A stretch of 64,000 nucleotides of DNA from Eikenella exigua (GCF_008805035.1 NZ_CP038018.1:248001-312000), one strand, 5' to 3'. Shown: positions 50,147-59,130, numbered from the stretch's first letter. Notes: generated from the letters alone by a model not told the origin. Translations and numbers: made by a program.

Positions 50147-51487
50147 ATGAACTGGCAGCAACTGCTCAGCACTAAGCGTTTCAAGCCCGAGAACGGCCGT
50201 CTGGTGGCCACCGTTACCCCCTCCAGCCAAGAAGGCGCGGATGCGCTGCGCACCGATTTTCACATCGATTACGACCGCGTGGTGTTTTCCGGCTCGTTCC
50301 GGCGGCTGGGGCGCAAAACACAGGTGCACCCCTTTGCCGAACACGACCACACCCACAACCGCCTCACCCACAGCGTGGAAGTGGCTAGCGTGGGGCGCAG
50401 CCTAGGCAACCGCGTGGGCGTAATGCTGGCCAAGGGCGGTTTCTTGCCGCCGGAGAATACGCCTTCCGATATTGGCGCCGTGGTGCAGGTGGCCTGCCTC
50501 GCGCACGATATGGGCAACCCGCCTTTCGGCCACACCGGAGAAGAGGCGCTGCGCGACTGGTTCCGCAACCCCGAGCACGCAGGCTACCTAGAATATCTGG
50601 CCGAAGCCGAACGGCGCGATGTGCAAACCTACGAAGGCAATGCCCACAGCCTGCGCATCCTCGCCAACCTTGAAATGTACCGTCATCGCGGCGGCATGCG
50701 GCTTACTGCCGCTTCCATCGGCGCACTGCTCAAATACCCGTGGACTACTTCTGCGCCGCAAGGCTTGAAAAAATTCAATATTTATCAAACCGAGCTGCTA
50801 TTTATCGAGTGCGTGGCCGCCGAATTGGGGTTACCTGAAATTGCTGCACACCATTGGAGCCGCCACCCCCTGTCCTACTTGATGGAGGCGGCAGACGACA
50901 TCTGCTACGCACTCTTGGATTTGGAAGACGCGGTGGAGCTAGGCTTGTTGGACGACCGCGAAGTGGAAAACGTGTTGCAGGGCATGGTGCACATCGACAA
51001 ACTCTGGCCGGAGCAATCCGCCCGCCAGCGCTGCGCCATGTTGCGCGGCATGGCCATCGGCCGCACCATCGACGACATGGCGCAAACCTTTATGCTGCAC
51101 CATGCCGACTTGCTCTCTGGCAACTTCCAGGGCAAAGACCTGCTCAGCGTGTGCACGCCTGAAGTGCGCGATACGTTGGAAGGAGCAAAAGAGCTGGCAC
51201 GCACCCGTGTGTTCCGCCACCAGAGTAAGCTGATTACCGAAATCGCCGCCTTCCCCTGCATCGGCTCGATTCTCAACCTGCTCGTGCCCGCCGCCTTCGC
51301 CTACATCACCAAAGCACATGTCAGCACCCGCCAATCGCTGGCCTTGGAGCTGCTGCGCGACGACCCATTGAACGAACAAGACACACTCTACACCGCCTAC
51401 ATGAAAATCCTCGATTTCGTCGGCGGCATGACCGACAACGCCGCCGCTAGACTGGCGCGGGAAGTGTCGGGGATTGGGATGCTGTAA
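50147..51487 (+). CDS. dgt: Deoxyguanosinetriphosphate triphosphohydrolase-like protein
   Basis: A 446-residue HD-domain hydrolase of the Dgt family, which cleaves dGTP or other dNTPs to nucleoside and triphosphate. The HD residues are visible as NRLTHSVEVASVGRSLG and CLAHDMGNPPFGHTGEEAL, with DDICYALLDLEDAVELG further on supplying the last metal ligand. Residues RVVFSGSFRRLGRKTQVHPF are a family signature near the N-terminus. It is 30 bases after the ettA hairpin and ends at another hairpin shared with the convergent Spy-like gene. Confidence 0.93.
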   Translation: MNWQQLLSTKRFKPENGRLVATVTPSSQEGADALRTDFHIDYDRVVFSGSFRRLGRKTQVHPFAEHDHTHNRLTHSVEVASVGRSLGNRVGVMLAKGGFLPPENTPSDIGAVVQVACLAHDMGNPPFGHTGEEALRDWFRNPEHAGYLEYLAEAERRDVQTYEGNAHSLRILANLEMYRHRGGMRLTAASIGALLKYPWTTSAPQGLKKFNIYQTELLFIECVAAELGLPEIAAHHWSRHPLSYLMEAADDICYALLDLEDAVELGLLDDREVENVLQGMVHIDKLWPEQSARQRCAMLRGMAIGRTIDDMAQTFMLHHADLLSGNFQGKDLLSVCTPEVRDTLEGAKELARTRVFRHQSKLITEIAAFPCIGSILNLLVPAAFAYITKAHVSTRQSLALELLRDDPLNEQDTLYTAYMKILDFVGGMTDNAAARLAREVSGIGML

Positions 51488-51508
51488 TATGTTTCCGTGT
51501 AAATAATG

Positions 51509-51538
51509 AAAGGCTACCTGAAATTTCAGGTAGCCTTT
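51509..51538. terminator. Bidirectional eikDUS palindrome
   Basis: AAAGGCTACCTGAAA directly abuts its complement between two convergent genes, a 30-base perfect palindrome. Confidence 0.7.
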
Positions 51539-51556
51539 CCAATCGGGCAGGGCTTT

Positions 51557-51964
51557 TTACTGATACTGGCAATGCCGACGCCATTCCTGCCGCTGCTGCG
51601 GCGTGAGGATTTGCAGCAGGGCGTGTTGGGCGCGCAGGTTTTCCACTTCGCGCTGCATTTGCGGGGTGTATTTTTCGTTCACATAATGCCGTGCCATGTT
51701 TTCATCGAACACCGGGCCGGAGAGCACCAAATTGGAAGCCTGTGTGGTGTATTGGCGCAGGTTGCGCGATTGTGCCACGAGGTTGTCCATCCGTTGGCGG
51801 TATTCGGCGCGCACTTGGCGCAGCTGCTCCTGTTGGCTGCTGCTGAGCGCAAGCTGGCGCATATCGCAGTTGGGACTGTCGGCCAAGGCAAGGCTGCCGG
51901 CAGTGAGTAGGACGGTGGAAAACACAATCCGGCAAAGGGTTTGGCGGCGGGGAAGAGGAGTCAT
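51557..51964 (-). CDS. Spy/CpxP-like periplasmic protein
   Basis: This is a 135-residue protein with a signal peptide (MTPLPRRQTLCRIVFSTVLL, cleavage likely after SLALA) and a helical body with two LTxxQ-type motifs, LSSSQQEQLRQVRAEY and LTPQQRQEWRRHC. Such proteins are ATP-independent periplasmic chaperones or stress sensors. Cysteines at about 33 and the C-terminus could form a disulfide. No Cpx system is visible in the window. It converges on dgt. Confidence 0.75.
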   Translation of the reverse strand: MTPLPRRQTLCRIVFSTVLLTAGSLALADSPNCDMRQLALSSSQQEQLRQVRAEYRQRMDNLVAQSRNLRQYTTQASNLVLSGPVFDENMARHYVNEKYTPQMQREVENLRAQHALLQILTPQQRQEWRRHCQYQ

Positions 51965-52042
51965 GGGATTAACTCTTTAGATTCAGTGTTGAACCAAGTA
52001 AATTTATTGCTGCCAGTATACGAATGACGGCGTGAAACACGG

Positions 52043-52097
52043 TATAATCTTGGTAAACCTGTGTAAACAACAATGTAGTGGAAATCACTACGTTTTT
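52043..52097 (+). promoter_or_regulatory. Possible rpe promoter -10 and leader hairpin
   Basis: TATAAT at 52043-52048 has no clear -35 partner. Just downstream GTAGTG and CACTAC (52075-52091) pair around five bases and are followed by GTTTTT, like a small attenuator 50 bases before rpe. Confidence 0.35.
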
Positions 52098-52147
52098 GGC
52101 ACGATGTGCGATGAATTATAGTCCCATTTATAGAAGAAAGCACCAAC

Positions 52148-52831
52148 ATGACCCACTACCGTATCGCTCCGAGCATTTTATCTGCTGATTTCGCCCGTTT
52201 GGGCGAAGAAGTGCAGCGCGTGATTGCCGCCGGGGCCGACTGGATCCATTTTGATGTGATGGACAACCACTACGTGCCCAACCTCACTTTCGGGCCGATG
52301 GTGTGCGCCGCGCTCAAGCCTTATGCCACCGTGCCGCTGGATGTGCATTTGATGGTGGAGCCGGTGGACGAAATGATTCAGGCTTTTGCCAAGGCCGGTG
52401 CCGACATCATCACCTTCCACCCCGAAGCCAGCCGCCATATCGACCGCAGCCTGAGCCTGATCCGCGACAGCGGCTGCCGCGCCGGGCTGGTGCTCAACCC
52501 CGCCACGCCGGTGTATGTATTGGAGCATGTGTTAGACAAACTCGATGTGGTGCTGCTGATGTCGGTGAATCCCGGCTTTGGCGGGCAGAAATTTATTCCG
52601 CACACGCTGGAGAAAATCGAACAGGTGCGCTCGCTCACCGACCTCTACGCCGCCGAAAGCGGCCGCCGCATCTTGATTGAGGTGGACGGCGGCATCAAGG
52701 CCGACAACATTGCCAAAGTTGCCGCCGCCGGTGCCGATACCTTCGTGGCCGGCTCTGCCATTTTCAATCAGCCCGACTACGCAGCGGTGATTGCCGAAAT
52801 GCGGCGGCAGTTGGAAAAGGCCGGCAGTTGA
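52148..52831 (+). CDS. rpe: Ribulose-phosphate 3-epimerase
   Basis: Rpe interconverts ribulose-5-phosphate and xylulose-5-phosphate in the pentose phosphate pathway. The 227-residue TIM barrel shows APSILSADFARLGEEV, DWIHFDVMDNHYVPNLTFGP (metal His and Asp), HLMVEPVDEMI, MSVNPGFGGQKFI and EVDGGIKADNIAKVAAAGAD. AGAAGAAAG precedes the ATG. It is the only pentose pathway gene in the window. Confidence 0.97.
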   Translation: MTHYRIAPSILSADFARLGEEVQRVIAAGADWIHFDVMDNHYVPNLTFGPMVCAALKPYATVPLDVHLMVEPVDEMIQAFAKAGADIITFHPEASRHIDRSLSLIRDSGCRAGLVLNPATPVYVLEHVLDKLDVVLLMSVNPGFGGQKFIPHTLEKIEQVRSLTDLYAAESGRRILIEVDGGIKADNIAKVAAAGADTFVAGSAIFNQPDYAAVIAEMRRQLEKAGS

Positions 52832-52865
52832 TACGGCAAAAGGCTACCTGAAACTTTACAGATAC

Positions 52866-52957
52866 AGCGGAAGCACTTCATTTCTTCCTGCCGCGTGAGC
52901 CGCCTTGGCATACTTGGTATGGCTTGCAGCAGGGTAGGGGAATTGAGTGCTTCCGCT
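52866..52957. repeat. 92-bp element with perfect 12-bp terminal inverted repeats
   Basis: AGCGGAAGCACT at the left and AGTGCTTCCGCT at the right bound a segment containing CCGCGTGAGCCGCCTTGGCA and GCTTGCAGCAGGG. It looks like a miniature inverted-repeat element distinct at its ends from the Correia-like elements. Three uptake sequences follow within 65 bases. Confidence 0.6.
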
Positions 52958-53092
52958 CAAGCTTTTTCAGGTAGCCAATGTTGCAGGCTACCTGAAAAAC
53001 CAAACTGCAGCTTTCAGGTAGCCTCATGCTGCAGCCCGCCTGAAACATTGATACAATTCCCCGTCTATTCTTAATCCCACAGAAAGCCCGTC

Positions 53093-54805
53093 ATGAAAGC
53101 CTCCCAGTTCTTTATTTCCACCCTCAAAGAAGCCCCCGCTGAAGCTGCGCTGGCCAGCCATAAACTCATGCTGCGCGCCGGGCTGATTAAGGCCAACGCC
53201 TCCGGCCTCTACACTTGGATGCCTATGGGCTTGCGCGTGTTGCGCAAAGTGGAGGCCGTGGTGCGCGAAGAGATGAACCGCGCCGGCGCCATCGAGCTTT
53301 TGATGCCCGTCATCCAACCCGCCGACTTGTGGAAAGAATCTGGCCGTTGGGATTTCTACGGCGACGAGCTGCTGCGCATCACCGACCGCCACGACAATAC
53401 TTTCTGTTTCAGCCCCACCTGCGAAGAGCTGATTACCGATATCGTGCGCAAAGAAATCACCAGCTACAAACAGCTGCCGAAAAATTTCTACCACATTCAA
53501 ACCAAATTCCGCGACGAACGCCGCCCCCGCTTCGGCGTGATGCGCGCGCGCGAGTTTGTGATGAAAGATGCCTATTCCTTCCACACCGACTACGAATCCC
53601 TGGTGCGCGACGGCTACCAGCCCATGTATCACGCCTACTGCCGCGTGTTCGACCGCCTAGGCCTCGACTACCGCCCGGTGGCCGCCGACACCGGCAGCAT
53701 CGGCGGCACCGGCTCGCATGAATTCCAAGTGTTGGCCGAAAGCGGCGAAGATGTCATCGCCTACAGTAGCGAATCCGATTTCGCCGCCAATATCGAGCTC
53801 GCCCCCACCCTGCGTCAAAGCGGCGAACGCGCCCCTGCGCAAGCCGCGCTTGCCAAAGTGCATACCCCGGGCGTGAAAACCATTCCCGAGTTGGTAGAAT
53901 TTTTGCAGATTCCGATTGAACGCACGCTCAAATCCATCGTGGTGGAAGGCGCAGAAGAGGGTGAACTCGTGTTGCTGCTGTTGCGCGGCGACCACGAATT
54001 CAACGACATCAAAGCCGAAAAACTGCCCGGCGTGAAAAGCCCGCTGGCCATGGCTACTCCCGAAGCCATTAAAGAAAAATTCGGCGCAAACGGCGGCTCG
54101 CTCGGCCCGGTGGGCTTCAAGGGCAAAGTGTATGCCGACTTCGCCGTAGAAAAACTGGCCGACACCGTGATCGGCGCCAATGAAGACGACCACCACTACA
54201 CCGGCTTCAACTTCGGCCGCGACTGCCCCGAGCCCGAATTTGCTGACATCCGCAACGTAATCGCTGGCGACCCCAGCCCCGACGGCAAAGGCTACCTGAA
54301 ACTCGCACGCGGCATTGAAGTGGGCCATGTATTCCAACTGCGCGACAAATATTCCGCCGCCCTGAACGCCTCGTTCTTAGACAACAACGGCAAATCGCAA
54401 ATCATGGAAATGGGCTGCTACGGCATCGGTATTACCCGCATCGTGGCCGCCGCTATCGAGCAGAACAACGACGAGCGCGGCATCATCTGGACCAACGCCA
54501 TGGCGCCGTTCCAAGCCGTGATCGTGCCGATGAACTACAAAAAATCCGAAGCCGTGCGCGAGGCCGCCGATAAAATCTACGCCGAACTCACCGCCGCCGG
54601 AGTGGACGTGCTGCTCGACGACCGCGACGACCGCGCCGGCGTACTGCTGGCCGACAGCGAATTGTTGGGCATCCCGCACCGCATCGCCATCGGCGACCGC
54701 GGCCTGAAAGAAGGCAAAGTGGAATACACCGAACGGCGCAGCGGCGAAACCGAATTGGTAGCGGTGGGCGAAATTGCCGCTAAGCTGAAAGGTTTGTTGG
54801 CTTAA
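53093..54805 (+). CDS. proS: Proline--tRNA ligase
   Basis: ProRS charges tRNA-Pro. This 570-residue bacterial-type class II synthetase has motif 1 (LMLRAGLIKANASGLYTWMP), motif 2 (IQTKFRDERRPRFGVMRAREF), an editing INS domain between about residues 225 and 405 (LLLRGDHEFNDIKAEKLPG), motif 3 (MGCYGIGITRIVAAAIEQ) and an anticodon-binding domain ending in LKGLLA. An uptake sequence encodes GKGYLKLAR within the editing domain. CCACAGAAAG lies upstream of the ATG. Confidence 0.97.
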   Translation: MKASQFFISTLKEAPAEAALASHKLMLRAGLIKANASGLYTWMPMGLRVLRKVEAVVREEMNRAGAIELLMPVIQPADLWKESGRWDFYGDELLRITDRHDNTFCFSPTCEELITDIVRKEITSYKQLPKNFYHIQTKFRDERRPRFGVMRAREFVMKDAYSFHTDYESLVRDGYQPMYHAYCRVFDRLGLDYRPVAADTGSIGGTGSHEFQVLAESGEDVIAYSSESDFAANIELAPTLRQSGERAPAQAALAKVHTPGVKTIPELVEFLQIPIERTLKSIVVEGAEEGELVLLLLRGDHEFNDIKAEKLPGVKSPLAMATPEAIKEKFGANGGSLGPVGFKGKVYADFAVEKLADTVIGANEDDHHYTGFNFGRDCPEPEFADIRNVIAGDPSPDGKGYLKLARGIEVGHVFQLRDKYSAALNASFLDNNGKSQIMEMGCYGIGITRIVAAAIEQNNDERGIIWTNAMAPFQAVIVPMNYKKSEAVREAADKIYAELTAAGVDVLLDDRDDRAGVLLADSELLGIPHRIAIGDRGLKEGKVEYTERRSGETELVAVGEIAAKLKGLLA

Positions 54806-54979
54806 GCATTACGCTGGATTAGAGGCTACCTGAAAAGCTTGGCTTGATAGAAGCTGCGTTTATTTTCAGGTAGCCCTTATGCCTCTGAGTTCTATCGATC
54901 CGCACAAACCGTTATTTAGCCGAGAGCCCGCTTTCCGCTACAATCCCACTTTTTCAAGCACACATAAAGGAACCCAATC

Positions 54980-55528
54980 ATGGCACGTCTTCCCGTCCAC
55001 ACCGTAGAAACCGCCCCCGAAGCCGCCAAACCGCGCGTGGAAGCCGCGCTCAAGGCCAACGGCTTTATCCCCAACCTCATCGGCGTGTTGGCCAATGCGC
55101 CCGAAGCCCTGGCGTTTTATCAGGAAGTGGGCAAGCTCAACGCCGCCAACAGCCTCACCCCCGGTGAGGTGGAAGTGGTGCAGATTATTGCCGCCAAAAC
55201 CAACGAGTGCGGCTTCTGCGTGGCCGGCCACACCAAAATCGCCACGTTGAAAAAACTGCTCTCCGAAAAAGCCATCCAAGCCTCGCGCCATCTGAACCCC
55301 GCCGAATTCGACGACGCCAAATTGGCCGCCCTGGCCGCCTTCACCCAAGCCGTGATGGCGAAAAAAGGCGCGGTGTCCGATGCCGAGCTGCAAGCCTTTC
55401 TAGACGCGGGCTACAACAAACAGCAATCGGTGGAAGTGGTGATGGGCGTGGCGCTGGCCACCCTGTGCAACTACACCAACAATCTGGCACAAACCGACAT
55501 CAACCCCGAATTGCGCGATTACGCTTAA
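54980..55528 (+). CDS. Carboxymuconolactone decarboxylase/AhpD-like family protein
   Basis: The 182-residue helical protein belongs to the AhpD-like superfamily. TNECGFCVAGHTKIA carries the E-x-x-x-C-x-x-C-x-x-x-H-like redox motif (CGFC with following His) used by alkylhydroperoxidases to reduce peroxidases or peroxides. VVMGVALATLCNYTNNLAQT near the C-terminus matches the family. True decarboxylase activity is unlikely given the paired cysteines. AAAGGAACCC precedes the ATG. It is monocistronic, between proS and pyrD. Confidence 0.88.
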   Translation: MARLPVHTVETAPEAAKPRVEAALKANGFIPNLIGVLANAPEALAFYQEVGKLNAANSLTPGEVEVVQIIAAKTNECGFCVAGHTKIATLKKLLSEKAIQASRHLNPAEFDDAKLAALAAFTQAVMAKKGAVSDAELQAFLDAGYNKQQSVEVVMGVALATLCNYTNNLAQTDINPELRDYA

Positions 55529-55558
55529 ACACATGCAGCTTGCTGCGGTGAGCGAAAC

Positions 55559-55588
55559 CAAGGCTACCTGAAATTTCAGGTAGCCTTT
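55559..55588 (+). terminator. eikDUS palindrome after the AhpD-like gene
   Basis: AAGGCTACCTGAAA abuts TTTCAGGTAGCCTTT with no loop; it also forms the left border of the 94-bp repeat copy B. Confidence 0.6.
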
Positions 55589-55679
55589 GGTTATGGGGCG
55601 GCAGTGCTATGCCGATAGGGTAGGTTTCAAGCCTTTGAGATTTTCAGGTAGCCTGTTTGATTGCAGGCTACCTGAAAAT
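55586..55679. repeat. 94-bp dispersed intergenic repeat, copy B
   Basis: Same length as and 81 of 94 positions identical to 4041-4134. It ends in an inward uptake-sequence pair (55642-55679). Confidence 0.75.
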
Positions 55680-55778
55680 CTGTGGAGCAGCCTGCCACGT
55701 TCATTTGCCCCGCCGCAAGCGGTATATTCCCGTTCGGTGTACAATGCTGCCGTTCAACCATCAACCCAGGAGCCACCC

Positions 55779-56714
55779 ATGCCCAGCACCCAAACCCAGA
55801 TTGCCGGTTTCTCGTTTGACAACTGCCTCATGAACGCCGCCGGTGTGGCCTGCATGAGCATTGCCGAATTGGAAGAAGTGAAAAACTCCGCCGCCGGCAG
55901 CTTCGTGACCAAAACCGCTACCCTCGAGCCGCGCGCCGGCAACCCCGAGCCGCGCTACCGCAACGTGCCGCTGGGCAGCATCAACTCCATGGGCCTGCCC
56001 AACCACGGCATCGATTACTACCTCGACTACCTGCTCGACCTGCAAAACCGCGAGCCGAACCGCACCTTCTTCCTCTCCCTGGTGGGCATGTCGCCCAGCG
56101 AAACCCACTCCCTCCTGCGCAAAGTGGAGGAGAGCGGCTTTAGTGGCCTCACCGAGCTCAACCTTTCCTGCCCCAACGTGCCGGGCAAGCCGCAGATTGC
56201 CTACGATTTTGAAACCACGGAAAAAATCCTCGGCGATGCCTTTGCCTATTTCAGCAAACCGCTGGGCATCAAGCTGCCGCCCTATTTCGATATCGTCCAC
56301 TTCGACCAAGCCGCCGCCATCTTCAACAAATTCCCGCTCAAATTTGTGAACTGCGTCAATTCCATCGGCAACGGCCTGTATGTGGAAGACGAAACCGTGA
56401 TCATCCGCCCCAAAAACGGCTTCGGCGGCATCGGTGGCGAATACATCAAACCCACGGCGCTGGCCAATGTGCACGCTTTCTACCAGCGGCTCAACCCCTC
56501 CATTCAAATCATCGGCACCGGCGGCGTGCTCACCGGCCGCGATGCTTTTGAACACATCCTGTGCGGCGCCAGTATGGTGCAAGTGGGCACCACCCTGCAT
56601 AAAGAAGGCGTGCCCGCCTTCACCCGCATCACTAAAGAGCTGAAAGCCATCATGGCTGAAAAAGGCTATGAAACGCTGGACGATTTCCGCGGCAAATTGA
56701 AATATTTGGACTAA
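55779..56714 (+). CDS. pyrD: Dihydroorotate dehydrogenase, class 1A-like
   Basis: The enzyme oxidises dihydroorotate to orotate in pyrimidine synthesis. The 311-residue protein matches the soluble, fumarate-using class 1A family: FDNCLMNAAGVACMS, PRYRNVPLGSINSMGLPN, ELNLSCPNVPGKPQIAYDFE with the catalytic cysteine, NSIGNGLYV and GTGGVLTGRDAFEHILCGA. It lacks the N-terminal membrane helix of the class 2 enzyme usual in Gram-negatives. AGGAG lies 6 bases before the ATG at 55779; a longer frame from 55587 runs through the intergenic repeat and was rejected. Confidence 0.92.
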   Translation: MPSTQTQIAGFSFDNCLMNAAGVACMSIAELEEVKNSAAGSFVTKTATLEPRAGNPEPRYRNVPLGSINSMGLPNHGIDYYLDYLLDLQNREPNRTFFLSLVGMSPSETHSLLRKVEESGFSGLTELNLSCPNVPGKPQIAYDFETTEKILGDAFAYFSKPLGIKLPPYFDIVHFDQAAAIFNKFPLKFVNCVNSIGNGLYVEDETVIIRPKNGFGGIGGEYIKPTALANVHAFYQRLNPSIQIIGTGGVLTGRDAFEHILCGASMVQVGTTLHKEGVPAFTRITKELKAIMAEKGYETLDDFRGKLKYLD

Positions 56715-56737
56715 CCGCAATCGGCGTATCCAACAAT

Positions 56738-56770
56738 AAAGGCTACCTGAAAAATTTCAGGTAGCCTTTT
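56738..56770 (+). terminator. eikDUS hairpin after pyrD
   Basis: AAAGGCTACCTGAAA and its 15-base complement, followed by TTTTT. Confidence 0.75.
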
Positions 56771-56926
56771 TAAATCGGATAGGATTGGTGCTGTTTGCCT
56801 GCGTTATGGGATTATCCTGATTTATATGGCAATCCAGTTTGCTATAAATTGAGAAAGAAAATCATCCATGTTCTTGTTATCAGGCGTAAAATGGGCACTA
56901 CCAACACTGCTTTAAGGAGAGTAATC

Positions 56927-57580
56927 ATGCACGAGAAACAGATAAAACTCATCGCTTATGCCTCCATTATCGCGCTTTGGCTGGTGTGGCTGGCGGATCT
57001 GGCCATCGACATCCGCACCATGTTCGATGACGGTTTCTGGCAGAATATGGCGTGTCTCCCGCCGTGGCGTGTGGAAGTGGCTACATTTGCCCTGTTCCTT
57101 TTTCCGTTTGTATCGGGTGGCGTGTATGTGCTCAATAGGGGTTTGCGGCAGCCCTGGTTATGCCTGATGCTGGTGTTTCTGTTTGGTACGGTGTGCATTT
57201 ATATGCACAGCAGCTATTTTTATTTCGCCCGCGCTGCTGCGTACCATGCCACGCTGTCGGGCGCGGAACGTGAGGCGGTGGGTGCTTTGCTGGCGGAATA
57301 CCAGTCGTTTAAAAATATTTTCGGCGCGGTATTTCTGATTGGCGTGCTGGTGGTCAGCGTGTGGCTGTTTGCCGTGGTGGCGGCTGGGAAAACCGTGTTT
57401 CCGCGCGCCTTCGCCCTGCTCAGCTCGCTGACGGGTGTGCTGTTGGGCAGAATGCTCAGAGTTGTTTATCCGTCTGCCGCCGGAACGCTGTATCCCGTGC
57501 TCATCCCGTCTTTCTGGATGGCTTTGCTGTTTACCGTTTATCTGCTGTATTTGCTGCGATACGGGCAAACGAACAAATAA
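56927..57580 (+). CDS. Membrane protein of unknown function
   Basis: A 217-residue protein with six probable membrane helices (for example LIAYASIIALWLVWLADLAI and the pair around residues 160-210). A periplasmic-side loop GFWQNMACLPPWRVEV and a mid loop TLSGAEREAVGALLAEYQSF with charged residues are seen. No catalytic motif stands out and I do not recognise a characterised family. AAGGAGA lies 7 bases before the ATG at 56927, which decides the start; upstream in-frame Mets lack such a site. It is flanked by eikDUS hairpins and is probably monocistronic. Confidence 0.75.
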   Translation: MHEKQIKLIAYASIIALWLVWLADLAIDIRTMFDDGFWQNMACLPPWRVEVATFALFLFPFVSGGVYVLNRGLRQPWLCLMLVFLFGTVCIYMHSSYFYFARAAAYHATLSGAEREAVGALLAEYQSFKNIFGAVFLIGVLVVSVWLFAVVAAGKTVFPRAFALLSSLTGVLLGRMLRVVYPSAAGTLYPVLIPSFWMALLFTVYLLYLLRYGQTNK

Positions 57581-57606
57581 GTGGCTACGATACAAAGATT
57601 GCCGCC

Positions 57607-57672
57607 AAAAGGCTACCTGAAATATTTAGTTGCGCAGAAACTACGCTGCGCGGTACTTTCAGGTAGCCTTTT
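57607..57672. terminator. eikDUS inverted pair enclosing a second hairpin
   Basis: AAAAGGCTACCTGAAA and its complement enclose 34 bases with an internal stem (TTGCGCAG, CTGCGCGG). It lies between convergent genes. Confidence 0.6.
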
Positions 57673-57701
57673 TATCTCCGCAATCAAGCTGCCATGTGGG
57701 T

Positions 57702-58454
57702 TTAAAAATGGGTTTTCAATTCGCGCAGGGCGGTGAAGACTTGCTCTTCGCTGTGCAGGCTTTGGTTGCTGAGTTCGGCGGTGCGGGAGGCTACCTGAAA
57801 ATCGGCGGTGCGCAGGAAGGGGTTGATTTGCCGCTCGTGGGCGAGGGATACGGGCAGGGTGGGCGTGTGCACGGCGGCGGCCAGGCTGTGGGCGATTTCG
57901 GGGTTGTGCGGCTCGATGTGTGCGGCGAAACGCAGGTTGGCGGCGGTGTATTCGTGGGCGGGGTAGAGCAGGGTGTTTTCAGGTAGCCTGTTGATGCGTT
58001 GCAGGGAGGCGAAGAGTTGGGCGGGGGTGCCGTCGAAGACGCGGCCGCAGCCGGCGGAAAAGAGGGTGTCGCCGCAGAAGAGATGGGCTTGCCCGACTGC
58101 TTGCAGCAGGTAGCTGAGGTGGGTTTGGGTGTGGCCGGGGGTGTGCCAAACTTCCACTCGGCTTTGCCAGAGCGGCCAGCGGCTGCCTTCGCCTACGGTG
58201 TGGGTGGCGTGTGGGATGTCGCGGTTGGCATAAACGCGGCAGTCGGGGAACTGGCGGATGAGCTCGGGCAGGCCGGCGGTGTGGTCGGCGTGGTGGTGGG
58301 TAATCCAGATTTGGCGCAGCGCCAGGCCGTGGGCTTTCAGGTAGCCTGCTACGGGAGCGGCGTCGCCGGGGTCGATGCAGACGGCTTCGTTGTCTTGTTG
58401 GAGCAGCCAGATGTAGTTATCGGCAAGAGCGGAAATGGGCGTGATTTTGAGCAT
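57702..58454 (-). CDS. gloB: Hydroxyacylglutathione hydrolase (glyoxalase II)
   Basis: GloB hydrolyses S-lactoylglutathione to lactate and glutathione, completing methylglyoxal detoxification. The 250-residue MBL-fold enzyme has IWITHHHADHTAGLPEL (metal motif), VWHTPGHTQTHLSYLL, FCGDTLFSAGCGRVFDGTP and LLYPAHEYTAANLRFA, all family signatures. Four uptake-derived peptides appear in frame: AGYLKAHG, INRLPENTL, DFQVASRT and a disrupted fifth near YLLQ. The ATG at 58454 (MLKITPISAL) was preferred over an upstream start that would overlap the divergent PAP2 gene. Confidence 0.95.
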   Translation of the reverse strand: MLKITPISALADNYIWLLQQDNEAVCIDPGDAAPVAGYLKAHGLALRQIWITHHHADHTAGLPELIRQFPDCRVYANRDIPHATHTVGEGSRWPLWQSRVEVWHTPGHTQTHLSYLLQAVGQAHLFCGDTLFSAGCGRVFDGTPAQLFASLQRINRLPENTLLYPAHEYTAANLRFAAHIEPHNPEIAHSLAAAVHTPTLPVSLAHERQINPFLRTADFQVASRTAELSNQSLHSEEQVFTALRELKTHF

Positions 58455-58533
58455 AGTGGCAATGTTAGTAAATTGACAAAAAGGTGGCCGGTTGCTAGCC
58501 TTCACAACATTTTACACGATAAGGGAGCGGCAG

Positions 58534-59130
58534 ATGACCGCTGTGGATTATGTAGTGAATTTGGTGTTGAGTGGGATTTTGATTGTGGGGGCGTATCAGT
58601 TTTATTTTTTCACCCAGCGCCACCCGCTGCGACCGGCACAGGTGCTGAATTCGCCACTGGATGAGAAGATTCCGTTTGTGGCTTGGTGGTCGTGGGTGTA
58701 TAGCTTTTTGTATTATCCGGCAATTTTGTATTTAAACTGGCTGATGGCGGATTCGCGCCAGTTTGTGATGACGGCGTTTAGCTTTTTGATTTTGCTGTTT
58801 GTACAAATGGTGTTTTTCTGGCTGTGGCCGGTGTCCACGCCGCCGCACTGGCGCAGTGTGAACACGGGCAAAACGGCTTCGGAGAAGTTTTTGCTGTTTG
58901 TGCAGAAGTTCGACCAATCCACCAACTGCTTCCCGAGCATGCACGTTTCGGTGGCGATGCTTACGGCCATGTATGCCTACCCGAGCATGGGCGCGGTGGC
59001 GTTTGCCTTTCCGGTGTTGATCGCGCTTTCTTGTATGTTTACCAAGCAGCACTATCTGATGGATTTGCCCGCCGGTGCGTTTTTAGGCTGGCTGGTGTTT
59101 AAGCTGTATGGCTGGCTGATGTTGGGATAA
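58534..59130 (+). CDS. PAP2-superfamily membrane phosphatase
   Basis: A 198-residue inner-membrane protein of the type 2 phosphatidic acid phosphatase superfamily. Motif 2 is CFPSMHVSVAML and motif 3 is the variant KQHYLMDLPAGAFLG, with its histidine and aspartate. The first motif is a weak KTASEKFLLF region. Five or six helices are predicted. Substrates may be undecaprenyl pyrophosphate, phosphatidate or an inositol lipid; the sequence does not decide. AAGGGAG lies 8 bases before the ATG at 58534. Divergent from gloB. Confidence 0.82.
   Translation: MTAVDYVVNLVLSGILIVGAYQFYFFTQRHPLRPAQVLNSPLDEKIPFVAWWSWVYSFLYYPAILYLNWLMADSRQFVMTAFSFLILLFVQMVFFWLWPVSTPPHWRSVNTGKTASEKFLLFVQKFDQSTNCFPSMHVSVAMLTAMYAYPSMGAVAFAFPVLIALSCMFTKQHYLMDLPAGAFLGWLVFKLYGWLMLG

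Noticed and set aside
55587..55778. N-terminal extension of pyrD from an upstream in-frame ATG
   Set aside because: The extra 64 residues run through the 94-bp repeat and uptake sequences, while the ATG at 55779 has a strong ribosome site and matches the family start.
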